A stretch of 27,459 nt of DNA from Campylobacterales bacterium. Its GTDB lineage: Bacteria > Campylobacterota_A > Desulfurellia > JAADFJ01. Below are positions 8,290-16,162 of this stretch, in pieces. Each line of letters starts with the position of its first letter. Positions within the stretch are counted from its first letter, which is position 1. The position numbers and the translations under genes are program-made. The stretch covers positions 1 to 27,459 of the forward strand of contig JALWSW010000060.1 of the NCBI GenBank assembly GCA_027080125.1. Direction: 5' to 3'. The notes below the pieces were generated by a model that ran no database searches, was not told where the DNA came from, and worked only from the letters and a program-made list of their open reading frames with translations.

Positions 8290-8319
8290 ATTATAATATT
8301 CGGTTATCGATATTGTCAA
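8290..8319 (-). promoter_or_regulatory. Consensus sigma-70 promoter placing +1 on an ATG (leaderless)
   Basis: Minus strand: TTGACA (8319-8314), an 18-nt spacer, TATAAT (8295-8290). Both hexamers are perfect consensus. Counting from the -10, +1 falls at 8283, the A of an in-frame ATG of the NlpC/P60 gene. No ribosome site precedes it. The mRNA would be leaderless, or have a 9-nt leader if translation starts at ATG 8274. Confidence 0.65.
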
Positions 8320-8465
8320 GCATCGCACAACATGCATTTGCGAAAATTAATCGTTTTTGTTGAACAATCAAGTTAACCGGCGGCTGTTTGTTAATATTGC
8401 CTCTGGCGGCTTTTTCTCAAGTGTTTTGCTTTATTCGAATAGATTTGATGAGACAATCGAAAGTC

Positions 8466-8494
8466 TTGACAATTGAAGGACCGGATACTACTGT
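8466..8494 (+). promoter_or_regulatory. Possible promoter of the GGDEF-EAL gene
   Basis: TTGACA (8466-8471), a 17-nt spacer, then TACTGT (8489-8494), a weak -10 matching three of six positions. The -35 lies in the same 12-mer, AGTCTTGACAAT, as the sulfur-operon promoter. The leader would be about 60 nt. The rest of 8,320-8,560 holds no gene that I can see; a 7-mer GGCGGCT occurs twice (8379 and 8405) without clear meaning. Confidence 0.4.
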
Positions 8495-8560
8495 AACATA
8501 GACATATCTTTAGATATTAGAATCACATAGTATGCAAAACAGTTTAAAAAACGGAGATTG

Positions 8561-11107
8561 ATGAATAACGAAGAACTGTTTAACGTTTTAAAAAACTCTT
8601 CTGTAGTTGGCGTGGTTATATATCAGGAAAAGGGCAGAATAGTTTATGCAAACGATGTTTTTTTAAAGTTGCTTGGCTACGGCAAAGAAGAGCTTTTAGG
8701 AGAAAATATATTAGATTTTGTAAGCGGAAGCGATGAATTTATTTCAGAGCAAAGAGAAATTATAAAAAGACGCACAAAGGGTGAACGGTTCCCATACGAA
8801 GACGAAACTCATCTATTTAAAGCCAAAAACGGCTCTATAATACCTGCATCTGTTTTTGCATACACAATAAATTACAACAATAAACCCTCCGGTGTTGTGA
8901 TAGCAATAGACAAAACAAAAGAAGAGTCCTCTAAAAATCTTTTTTTTGCATTAAGCCAAATCAACCAGTTGATAGTCAGAGAAGATAACAAAAACCGATT
9001 ACTTCAGGCAATATGTGATATACTTGTTGAGAAAGTCGGCTATTTGGCAGCAAGCATAGGCACGATAGATGAAATAACCAAGCTTTACAATATACAATAT
9101 ATATCTGCAAGCGAAGAGGTAAAACAAGCTTTACTGAATACCGCAATAAGCGTGGATGAGAGCAAACCTTATGGCAAAGGAACGGTTTCGGCAGCCTATC
9201 ATACGGGCAAGGTAGCGATAGTTTCTGAAGTTACTTCAAACAATCGTTTCGGCTATTGGAAAGATGCTTACACAAAACATAATGTGCATTCGGTTTGTTC
9301 AATTCCTATCAAAAAGCGCAATAAATTGTCATATATTCTCTATCTTGCAAGTGATTCACCGAATATTTTTACCGATTTATACCGTCATCTGTTGGAGGAA
9401 ATTCAGAGTGATATTGAATTTGCATTGGAGAAGATCGAAAAGGAAAAGTATAGCAAGATGATGATTACCGCTCTGAACACAGGTTTTGACTTTGTTGTAA
9501 TTACAGACAACAATTTTAACATAGTATATGTAAACAAGGCCACAGAGAAGATTACCGGATACAGCAGTGATGAGCTGATAGGCAAACATCACTCTATATT
9601 TTCAAGCAAGACACACAGCATTGGGTTTGCAAGGCAATTATACGGCACACTTAAGCGTGGCGAGACATTTTATTCACCTATCACTTATAAAATAAAAGAC
9701 GGCTCTTTGGTAGATGCTAAAGTCATAATTGTGCCGTTTAAATTAGAAGGAAAGATAGAATACTATATAGCGGTAGGTGAAGATATAACGGAGAAAGAGG
9801 AGCTTTATGAACAACTGGATGCCCTGATAAATTATGATAATCTGACAGGCTTAATCAACAGAGCTTCGTTTATAAGATCGACCGAGCGTTTTATAAAAAG
9901 AGCAGGAATAGAAAACATAGTAGGCGCTGTGGTTGTCATAAATCCTGTAAATTTTAAAAATATCAATCATGCATTCGGATTTGAGGCTGGAAACCTTATT
10001 TTAAAGGAGATAGCCGCCAGACTCAAAGAGAATCTAAGAAAATATGATGTGGTGGCAAGACTTGAATCGGACAAATTTGGTCTTCTCATAAAAGAGCTGA
10101 AAAACGAGATAGATATAACGGTTGTAGTGGCAAATATGCTCAACTCTTTGAGAAAACTTTATACTGCCGGTAAAGAGAGAATCTCCGTTGCATTCAATAT
10201 AGGAATCAGCCTTTATCCAAAGAACGGTTTATCGGCATCTGTTCTGCTTGATAAGGCAAATACCGCCCTTATGGATGCTAAGAAAAAAGGTGAAAATTCC
10301 ATAGGCTTTTTCGAGAAAAGTCTGGAAGATGCTGTTTCCAAACGCGTTAAGCTTAAGACAGACCTGAATCTTGCCATATCAAACAAGGAATTTATGGTTT
10401 ATTATCAACCGTATGTAGATAAGAATAGACAGATAGTGGGAGCGGAAGCGCTTTTAAGATGGAAAACGGGAGACAGGATCGTCTTGCCTTTGGATTTTAT
10501 ACCGTTGCTTGAGCAAACCGATCTGATTGGCGAGGTAGAGCAATATGTATTTGACGCGATATTAGAGGAGATATGTAGGATAAAGAAACTCGGGATAAAT
10601 CCTGTTAATATATCGATAAATCTTTCGGAAAAAAGTTTATATCAGCCTGATTTGGAAGAGATGATAGTCTCGGAGATGGACAGACTGAATATAGAAAAGA
10701 ATCTGATTAAAATAGAGATTGTCGAAAGGATGTTGGTGGATAATTTCAATTATGTAAAAAGCGTCATTCAGTCGCTGCGAAAACAGCATATCGGGTTTGC
10801 TTTGGATGACTTTGGCACAGGGTATTCTTCGCTTGCTTATCTGTCGCAACTGTCAATCGATTATCTTAAAATTGATATTTCTTTCATAAGAGCGATAGTC
10901 AATGATAAAAGAACGAGAAATATAACTGAGAGCACAATATCTCTGGCAAAAAAACTAAATATAAAAACGGTGGCTGAAGGTGTGGAAACCGTTGAGCAGT
11001 TTGAGCTCCTAAAATCGTTCGGATGTGATTATTTTCAAGGATACCTGTTCAGCAAACCGGTCAGGGCAAAAAAACTTGAGGAATTGTTGAAAAATCGGTT
11101 ATTGTAG
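8561..11107 (+). CDS. PAS-GAF-PAS-GGDEF(degenerate)-EAL cyclic-di-GMP signalling protein
   Basis: 848 aa, no membrane segments, so a cytosolic sensor. PAS at about 5-120, GAF at about 130-290, a second PAS at about 300-415, GGDEF at about 430-590 and EAL at about 600-845. The GGDEF active-site motif is replaced by ESDKF (502-506), so diguanylate cyclase activity is probably lost. The EAL domain keeps the residues needed for c-di-GMP hydrolysis: EALLRW (629-634), the Asn of ISINLSE, the Glu of IEIVERM, DDFGTGYSSL, the Lys of YLKIDISF, TVAEGVET and the Gln of YFQGYLF. It is therefore predicted to be a phosphodiesterase tuned by PAS/GAF inputs, perhaps with GTP binding at the dead GGDEF domain. 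I start at ATG 8561, four nt after GGAG; a TTG lies directly before it. Monocistronic. Confidence 0.93.
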   Translation: MNNEELFNVLKNSSVVGVVIYQEKGRIVYANDVFLKLLGYGKEELLGENILDFVSGSDEFISEQREIIKRRTKGERFPYEDETHLFKAKNGSIIPASVFAYTINYNNKPSGVVIAIDKTKEESSKNLFFALSQINQLIVREDNKNRLLQAICDILVEKVGYLAASIGTIDEITKLYNIQYISASEEVKQALLNTAISVDESKPYGKGTVSAAYHTGKVAIVSEVTSNNRFGYWKDAYTKHNVHSVCSIPIKKRNKLSYILYLASDSPNIFTDLYRHLLEEIQSDIEFALEKIEKEKYSKMMITALNTGFDFVVITDNNFNIVYVNKATEKITGYSSDELIGKHHSIFSSKTHSIGFARQLYGTLKRGETFYSPITYKIKDGSLVDAKVIIVPFKLEGKIEYYIAVGEDITEKEELYEQLDALINYDNLTGLINRASFIRSTERFIKRAGIENIVGAVVVINPVNFKNINHAFGFEAGNLILKEIAARLKENLRKYDVVARLESDKFGLLIKELKNEIDITVVVANMLNSLRKLYTAGKERISVAFNIGISLYPKNGLSASVLLDKANTALMDAKKKGENSIGFFEKSLEDAVSKRVKLKTDLNLAISNKEFMVYYQPYVDKNRQIVGAEALLRWKTGDRIVLPLDFIPLLEQTDLIGEVEQYVFDAILEEICRIKKLGINPVNISINLSEKSLYQPDLEEMIVSEMDRLNIEKNLIKIEIVERMLVDNFNYVKSVIQSLRKQHIGFALDDFGTGYSSLAYLSQLSIDYLKIDISFIRAIVNDKRTRNITESTISLAKKLNIKTVAEGVETVEQFELLKSFGCDYFQGYLFSKPVRAKKLEELLKNRLL

Positions 11108-11120
11108 TTCTGTTTTTTCT

Positions 11121-11160
11121 GCATTTGTCCAATGCCGTTTAAAGATTGTTGGACAAAAGC
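11121..11160. repeat. Long inverted repeat after the GGDEF-EAL gene
   Basis: Arms TTTGTCCAA (11124-11132) and TTGGACAAA (11149-11157) are perfect 9-mers. After one A-A mismatch they extend by GC/GC, so 11 of 12 positions pair, around a 16-nt loop. It begins 14 nt after the stop codon, but no T run follows, so it is not a standard intrinsic terminator. It could be a processing or stabilising hairpin or a protein-binding palindrome. The rest of 11,161-11,310 holds no gene that I can see. Confidence 0.6.
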
Positions 11161-11311
11161 AAATTTCCGCACTGTTTTTATCTCACTTTTCTTTTGCATA
11201 TTATTGATTTATTTTGCTAACAAAAAACGTTGTTTTTGGATAGTGTCAAAAGCGATAAGCCGCAAATGCTTTATAATGTTAATACGCCTATAATCGGCGG
11301 GTTGGTCAACA

Positions 11312-11340
11312 TTGACATCTGTCTTGATAAATTGTATCGT
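11312..11340 (+). promoter_or_regulatory. Possible promoter of the HIT-lapA-lapB operon
   Basis: TTGACA (11312-11317), a 17-nt spacer, then TATCGT (11335-11340). A perfect TATAAT directly follows (11341-11346) but is too far from the -35 (23 nt). Either -10 is possible. The leader would be about 30-36 nt and ends in the strong ribosome site GAGGAGG. Confidence 0.45.
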
Positions 11341-11382
11341 TATAATAGAATAATTTGGTTAGCTCGACTCTGAGGAGGAACA

Positions 11383-11886
11383 TTGGACGATTCTGCTATA
11401 ACAAAACTCTGGGCTCCATGGCGAATGGAATATATTTTAAGTGAAAAAGAGGATAAAGGATGTATTTTCTGCATCAAAGAGAGCAAACAGAAAGATAAAG
11501 ATCTGCTTATTTTGAAAAGGGGTAAATTTTCTTTCGTTATGATGAATAAATTTCCATACAATCCCGGGCATCTTTTGATTGCTCCCTACGAACATATTTC
11601 CAATTTGGAGGATATTCGGACAGAAACTATTTTAGAGATGATGAAGCTCAAAACTATGTCGATTAAGGCTTTAAAAAATGTTATGAATCCTGAGGGATTT
11701 AATATCGGAATGAATCTGGGAAAAGTTGCCGGCGCGGGAGTGGATGATCATCTTCATATCCATATTGTTCCGAGATGGAACGGAGATACGAGCTTTATAA
11801 CGGTTTTATCGTCGGCAAAGGTTGTCTCGGAAGCACTTGATGCAACATATGACAAACTATTGAATGAATTTGGGAGTATTAAATGA
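11383..11886 (+). CDS. HIT-family nucleotide hydrolase/phosphorylase
   Basis: 167 aa. HIT proteins hydrolyse or phosphorolyse nucleotides such as diadenosine tetraphosphate or nucleoside phosphoramidates. The histidine triad is DDHLHIHIVPRW (H123, H125, H127). LWAPWRMEYI at the N-terminus and GCIFC (C27, C30), half of a metal site, are typical of the Ap4A phosphorylase-like HIT subgroup. NKFPYNPGHLLIAP is the nucleotide-binding strand region. The start is TTG at 11383, fixed by AGGAGG four nt upstream. Its stop overlaps the lapA start as ATGA, making it the first gene of HIT-lapA-lapB. Confidence 0.9.
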   Translation: MDDSAITKLWAPWRMEYILSEKEDKGCIFCIKESKQKDKDLLILKRGKFSFVMMNKFPYNPGHLLIAPYEHISNLEDIRTETILEMMKLKTMSIKALKNVMNPEGFNIGMNLGKVAGAGVDDHLHIHIVPRWNGDTSFITVLSSAKVVSEALDATYDKLLNEFGSIK

Positions 11887-12206
11887 GATTAATCAAACTA
11901 ATTATCTGGATTGTGGTTTTGGTGGCGGGAATACTTTTTGCGCTATACAATAAACAAACATTGCAACTCAATTTTCTTATGTTTCATTCAAAGGTTCTTC
12001 CGGTATGGTCGTTTCTGATTATTGCATTTGTGCTGGGGCTCATAATAAGTTTTCTATACAGTCTTATAGATATAATGAGATTAAAAAATAAAATCAAAGG
12101 TCATGAAAACGAAATAGGCGAATTGAAAAAGGAGATCGGCTATTTAAGAAATCTCACGATAACCAAAGAAGATAAAAATGAGCAGATAGAAGAAAATAAT
12201 CAATAA
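11883..12206 (+). CDS. lapA: LapA-domain inner-membrane protein (DUF1049)
   Basis: 107 aa. Two transmembrane segments, about 4-22 (LIIWIVVLVAGILFALYN) and 36-60 (VWSFLIIAFVLGLIISFLYS), are followed by a basic, coiled-coil-like cytoplasmic tail (MRLKNKIKGHENEIGELKKE). This is the LapA layout; in E. coli LapA and LapB act together on lipopolysaccharide assembly. The start overlaps the HIT stop (ATGA) and the stop overlaps the lapB start (TAATG), so all three are co-translated. I am sure of the family; the lipopolysaccharide role is by analogy. Confidence 0.88.
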   Translation: MRLIKLIIWIVVLVAGILFALYNKQTLQLNFLMFHSKVLPVWSFLIIAFVLGLIISFLYSLIDIMRLKNKIKGHENEIGELKKEIGYLRNLTITKEDKNEQIEENNQ

Positions 12207-13336
12207 TGACATTTACCTATCTAAACCTCTCATACTTCCTGGTGGGAGCAGTATGCGGGGTTATTCTCTCTTTTGCGGCAAAGCCGAAAAGCAAATCGGC
12301 AAAAAAAAGCCATGATGATTTTCTGAAATATATCCAGAGCATCAACTATATTATTGACAATGAAACAGACAGGGCAATCGATGAGTTGACAAATCTGGTA
12401 AAACTTAATCCTGAACTAATCGAAATATATCTTGCCATAGGCAATCTTTTCAGAATACGCGGAGAGCTTAACAGGGCTCTTATCGTGCATAAAAGTCTTC
12501 TGGCAAAGCCTCATATCGACCGGAAGCTGAAAAGAGAAATAATTTTGGCTATAGGAATTGATTACGATAAAGCCGGATTTCATCAAAAGGCGGCGGATAA
12601 TTTTAAGCAGCTTGTTCAAATGGACAGATCTGATAAGGATGCAGCCTCTTTTCTCAAGGAGGCATACGAGAAAAACCATGAATGGACAAAAGCGCTTGAT
12701 GTTCTCAAGAATTTTGATTTGAAACGAAAAAACGAGGAGTCACATATTCTTGTTGCTATTGGGAAAGAGAGACGGTCTAACGGAGATAATCAATCGGCTA
12801 AGTCGTTTTTTAAGAAGGCGATAAAGACAGACAGCGATTGTTTTGAGGCATATTATGAGCTTGCCAGATCAGAATATGAGGAAGGCAACAAAGAAAATGC
12901 ATTTAATATTATAAAAAAAGCGGTAGAAAAAAATCATCGGTTTGTGTCGGTGGTTTCGGATCTGATTGTAGAGATGCTGGAAGGAAACTATCTCGAATTT
13001 TATAAATCTATGCTTTCAAAATTTCCCAAAAGCCCGGAATTGCTTTTCGACTTTCTGTATCATTTAAGCAAAAACGATCAACTTGTTCTTGCTGAAAACA
13101 TTATTAAATCTGCAGATTTTAGTGGAGAGGGAGAAAAACTGCTGCTTGAATATTGGAGATGCAGATTGGATATGGAAAAGAATCTTATCGGCAGCAAAGC
13201 GATACGGCAGTTTTTAGATAAGGTTAACGAAAAACCTAAATTCAGATGCGAATATTGCGGATTTGTTCAAAAGGAGATATTCTGGAAGTGTCCTCAATGT
13301 CGCAAATGGGATACATCTGAGGTAATTTTCGGCTAA
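12206..13336 (+). CDS. lapB: LapB/YciM-like TPR protein with C-terminal rubredoxin-type zinc site
   Basis: 376 aa. An N-terminal membrane anchor (about 6-25, NLSYFLVGAVCGVILSFAA) precedes a series of TPR repeats (for example AIDELTNLVKLNPELIEIYL and AKSFFKKAIKTDSDCFEAYY). The last 30 residues carry a four-cysteine rubredoxin-like knuckle, CEYCGF and CPQCRKW. This is the exact plan of LapB, which in E. coli presents LpxC to the FtsH protease and so sets lipid A synthesis. It follows lapA with a one-base overlap and converges on the aminofutalosine-deaminase gene 21 nt later. Presence implies an LPS-bearing outer membrane. Confidence 0.9.
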   Translation: MTFTYLNLSYFLVGAVCGVILSFAAKPKSKSAKKSHDDFLKYIQSINYIIDNETDRAIDELTNLVKLNPELIEIYLAIGNLFRIRGELNRALIVHKSLLAKPHIDRKLKREIILAIGIDYDKAGFHQKAADNFKQLVQMDRSDKDAASFLKEAYEKNHEWTKALDVLKNFDLKRKNEESHILVAIGKERRSNGDNQSAKSFFKKAIKTDSDCFEAYYELARSEYEEGNKENAFNIIKKAVEKNHRFVSVVSDLIVEMLEGNYLEFYKSMLSKFPKSPELLFDFLYHLSKNDQLVLAENIIKSADFSGEGEKLLLEYWRCRLDMEKNLIGSKAIRQFLDKVNEKPKFRCEYCGFVQKEIFWKCPQCRKWDTSEVIFG

Positions 13337-13357
13337 GCGGTTTTCACATACGCAAAA

Positions 13358-14461
13358 TTAGTCCGTTATTATATTTGCTTTTCCGTCAAAGATTATTTCA
13401 TAAGGATCAGATGAGTTTCCCTGAACAAAAAGCAGAGGTGCATTGTATCCTTCTTCCAACTTTCCAAAGGTGACGCCAAGTGCCTTTTGAGCATTTATTG
13501 TGGCAAACTTGAGCGCTATATAGGGAGCTATTTTGAAATTATCGACTATATATTCTATCTCCTTAATCATACTGAGATCGTCGTTACTTAAAAGTGAATC
13601 TGTGCCGGCGACTACATTTATTCCTTTTTCCAGAAATTTTTCAATATCTGCTCTTCCGACTCCGATATATTCATTGCTTCTCGGGCATACGCATATTGTG
13701 CATCCTTTTTGAGCTATCAATTCAATCTCCTCATCGCTCAGGTGAACCGAATGAACCAAAATTGAATTTCTTCTCAATACACCAAGACTGTCAAGATAAA
13801 CCGCAGGCTTTAGATGAGGAATCTTAATATAATTTATGTCTGCAAACCCGTTTAAAAAATCGATGAACTCTCCTTTGCCGCTGCAAAAGGCTATTTCCTC
13901 GGCTGATTCAGCCAGGTGAATACTCCAGGGAAGATTGTTCGCTTTGCAATAGAAATATGATGCCTTGATCTTTTCCGGCGAAGTAGAATAGATTGCATGA
14001 GCTGCATAAGAGTGAACAATACTGTTGCCTGTTTTTTCCAACTTAACTATCGGTTTATCGTCCCATCCTATCTGCTCGGCAAATGAAACCCCTTTTGTCT
14101 TATATGTCAGGTTTGCATGATTTGTTATATCGCATACAAACGATGTTCCATCTGATTTTGATACGGTTTCGTTTTTTTGTAAATTTTCCTGAAAAAATTG
14201 CCTATCCATGACTTTTATCTCTTTTATAAACGAGCGTAGCCACCTGATAAACCCTTTGTGCGAGACTGTATCGATTTTTGGCATCTCAAGATGAGTATGG
14301 GAATTTATAAGAGCAGGCAGCATAACTCCACTTCCAAGATCAACGGTTTTGCCGGTAATTTTCTTGCCTATTTTGACAATTTTTCCGTTTTGGATTTCAA
14401 TAGAGCCGTTTTCTATTGGCGGTTTATCTACTCTCAGAATCCATTTTGCCTTATATATCAT
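13358..14461 (-). CDS. mqnX: Amidohydrolase, probable 6-amino-6-deoxyfutalosine deaminase
   Basis: 367 aa, metal-dependent hydrolase of the COG0402 amidohydrolase superfamily. Metal and substrate motifs are present in order: NSHTHLEMP (HxH), SIHLAESAEEIAF, LVHSVHLSDEEI, CPRSNEYIGVG and GTDSLLSNDDLSM (catalytic Asp). Guanine deaminase and S-adenosylhomocysteine deaminase share these motifs. Its start overlaps the stop of mqnA by 4 nt, so it is co-translated with the first enzyme of the futalosine menaquinone pathway. That favours deamination of aminodeoxyfutalosine to futalosine. The start is ATG 14461. Family is certain; substrate is inferred from context. Confidence 0.8.
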   Translation of the reverse strand: MIYKAKWILRVDKPPIENGSIEIQNGKIVKIGKKITGKTVDLGSGVMLPALINSHTHLEMPKIDTVSHKGFIRWLRSFIKEIKVMDRQFFQENLQKNETVSKSDGTSFVCDITNHANLTYKTKGVSFAEQIGWDDKPIVKLEKTGNSIVHSYAAHAIYSTSPEKIKASYFYCKANNLPWSIHLAESAEEIAFCSGKGEFIDFLNGFADINYIKIPHLKPAVYLDSLGVLRRNSILVHSVHLSDEEIELIAQKGCTICVCPRSNEYIGVGRADIEKFLEKGINVVAGTDSLLSNDDLSMIKEIEYIVDNFKIAPYIALKFATINAQKALGVTFGKLEEGYNAPLLFVQGNSSDPYEIIFDGKANIITD

Positions 14462-15207
14462 AAAAATTTGGGTTCTTTCTTTTCAATCAGTCTATATTTA
14501 TAGGCGAGTTGATACTCAAGTGCGATAGCTTTCTTTTCTGATTCTGTCAGATCATAACAGATGGAATTTTTTAGATAATCTACGAAAAATGCCGTATCTG
14601 CATATCTGTTTTTAAGATAAAATTGCTCCGCAAGTTTATGTATATTGTTTATTCCGTCCCGTTTTGCCTTTTTTAGCAGATTGACAAGATCTTTTGTCAA
14701 CGGTTTGTTTGATGCCCAAAATGCAAACACCGTCGGTAATCCGGTATAATGCTTCCATAATTTTGCAACATCATAGATTATGCCGCTATTTTGTCTGTAG
14801 ATTTTCAGCGCTTCGTCTCCGATTACTATTTTCCCGTCAAATTCGTCAAAGTTGCCAAATTGAAGCCAGTCAGCCTTTAAAAACTCCTTAACGATTATCC
14901 GGGCAATGATATTTGAGCTTATCGAATGAGGACTAAGCGATATCTTATTGCATTGCTCAATCGGTTTTTTTAACACCAGCAGCACGCTTTTTACCTCACC
15001 TGGAGAACTGATAGAAATATCTGGAATAATAAAGTAACTATTTCGATAACCCATAATAGGAATCAAGCCGATATCGACCGAGCCCTCAGCGAGTCTTTTT
15101 GAACATAAGGCAGGGTCATCAGGTATAATGTCGAAAATATCACTGTTTATTGTTTTGTATAGCGGATAAGAATTCAGATATTCCACTACCGAAATTTTAA
15201 GCCGCAT
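14458..15207 (-). CDS. mqnA: Chorismate dehydratase MqnA, futalosine menaquinone pathway
   Basis: 249 aa. MqnA removes water from chorismate to give 3-[(1-carboxyvinyl)oxy]benzoate, the first step of futalosine-dependent menaquinone synthesis. The MqnA/MqnD periplasmic-binding-like fold is recognisable from ISVVEYLNSYPLYKTI at the N-terminus, SVDIGLIPIMGY around residue 45, and IALSPHS-like KISLSPHSISSN near residue 90. The length fits MqnA. The ATG is preceded by AGGTGG and overlaps the end of the dus gene by 11 nt. It is third in a rho-dus-mqnA-deaminase series. MqnC, MqnD and MqnE are not in this window. Confidence 0.88.
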   Translation of the reverse strand: MRLKISVVEYLNSYPLYKTINSDIFDIIPDDPALCSKRLAEGSVDIGLIPIMGYRNSYFIIPDISISSPGEVKSVLLVLKKPIEQCNKISLSPHSISSNIIARIIVKEFLKADWLQFGNFDEFDGKIVIGDEALKIYRQNSGIIYDVAKLWKHYTGLPTVFAFWASNKPLTKDLVNLLKKAKRDGINNIHKLAEQFYLKNRYADTAFFVDYLKNSICYDLTESEKKAIALEYQLAYKYRLIEKKEPKFL

Positions 15208-16138
15208 TTTTCCACCTTTTTATAGCCTCCAATGTCTCTTTTATGGTCGAGGAATTGCAGATTGAGATTTTAAACCGTTTGGAATTGGGAAATCTGCGGG
15301 AATAGAGCATAAGCTGCTTTCTGAGTTTAACAGCAGCATACTCTTGATATATTGATTCCGCTTTCCTCAGATGCTCAATCATAACATCAGAAACAAAACT
15401 CCTGTCGATAACAAATGCCTCCTTTTGCCAGCTTGAAAAGATCCATGGCGAGTGTGCGGCAGCTCTGCCTATCATTACCCCGTCAGCTGATGTGCTATCG
15501 ATTACCTCATCAGAATATTCTTTGCTATCTATGCTACCATTGGCAAAAACGGGTATTTTCACTGCTGATTTGATGTTGCCGACTATATCCCAGTGACATC
15601 TGCCGGAGAACCATTCATCTCTTGTTCTTGCATGCACAAAAAGCGCTGCTATGCCGATATTCTCAAGTTTTTCGCAAATTTCGGTGATATTTGTTGCGAT
15701 GCTATTAAAACCGATTCGCATTTTTACGGTCACCGGAAGTTTTGTCGAGTCAGTTACCGCTTTGCAGATGGAAAAAAATTTTTCATAATCTTTTATCAGA
15801 TATGCTCCTGCATGTTGACGAATCACCTTTTTTACGGGGCACCCTGCGTTTATATCAATAAAATCTATCGGAAATTGCGATATAAAACACGCGGCATCAG
15901 CCATCTTTTTTTCATCCGAGCCGAAAATCTGAGCACCTAAAATAAAATTCGCATCGGAGTAATCGTGTTGGGAAAGGGACTTGATTAAAAGATCCGAAGG
16001 TTTGCCATAGTGTAGCGCTTCAGAGGAGATCATCTCGGTTATCACAGCTTTTGCACCAAATTTTATATAGATTTCTCTAAGTGGCAGATCGGTAAGAGAT
16101 GCCATAGGAGCAGGCATCAGCTTTATGTTCTTAAACAT
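15197..16138 (-). CDS. dusB: tRNA-dihydrouridine synthase (DusB-like)
   Basis: 313 aa, FMN- and NADPH-dependent enzyme that reduces uridine in the tRNA D loop. APMASLTDLPLR (residues 10-21) is the flavin-binding start of the TIM barrel. DINAGCPVKKV carries the catalytic cysteine C100. TVKMRIGF, VHARTRDEWFSG and ADGVMIGRAA (FMN phosphate site) follow. The subfamily (DusB rather than A or C) is judged from general resemblance. It lies 24 nt downstream of rho and overlaps mqnA. Confidence 0.9.
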   Translation of the reverse strand: MFKNIKLMPAPMASLTDLPLREIYIKFGAKAVITEMISSEALHYGKPSDLLIKSLSQHDYSDANFILGAQIFGSDEKKMADAACFISQFPIDFIDINAGCPVKKVIRQHAGAYLIKDYEKFFSICKAVTDSTKLPVTVKMRIGFNSIATNITEICEKLENIGIAALFVHARTRDEWFSGRCHWDIVGNIKSAVKIPVFANGSIDSKEYSDEVIDSTSADGVMIGRAAAHSPWIFSSWQKEAFVIDRSFVSDVMIEHLRKAESIYQEYAAVKLRKQLMLYSRRFPNSKRFKISICNSSTIKETLEAIKRWKNAA

Positions 16139-16162
16139 TGCTCGGGTTATTTCGAAGTCTTC

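Noticed and set aside
8284..8337. N-terminal extension of the NlpC/P60 gene to ATG 8337
   Set aside because: It would put the -35 and -10 boxes inside the coding region and bury the signal peptide; ATG 8283 fits better.
11221..11238. Short A/T palindrome CAAAAA...TTTTTG
   Set aside because: Only six pairs in an AT-rich gap; expected by chance and too weak to call.
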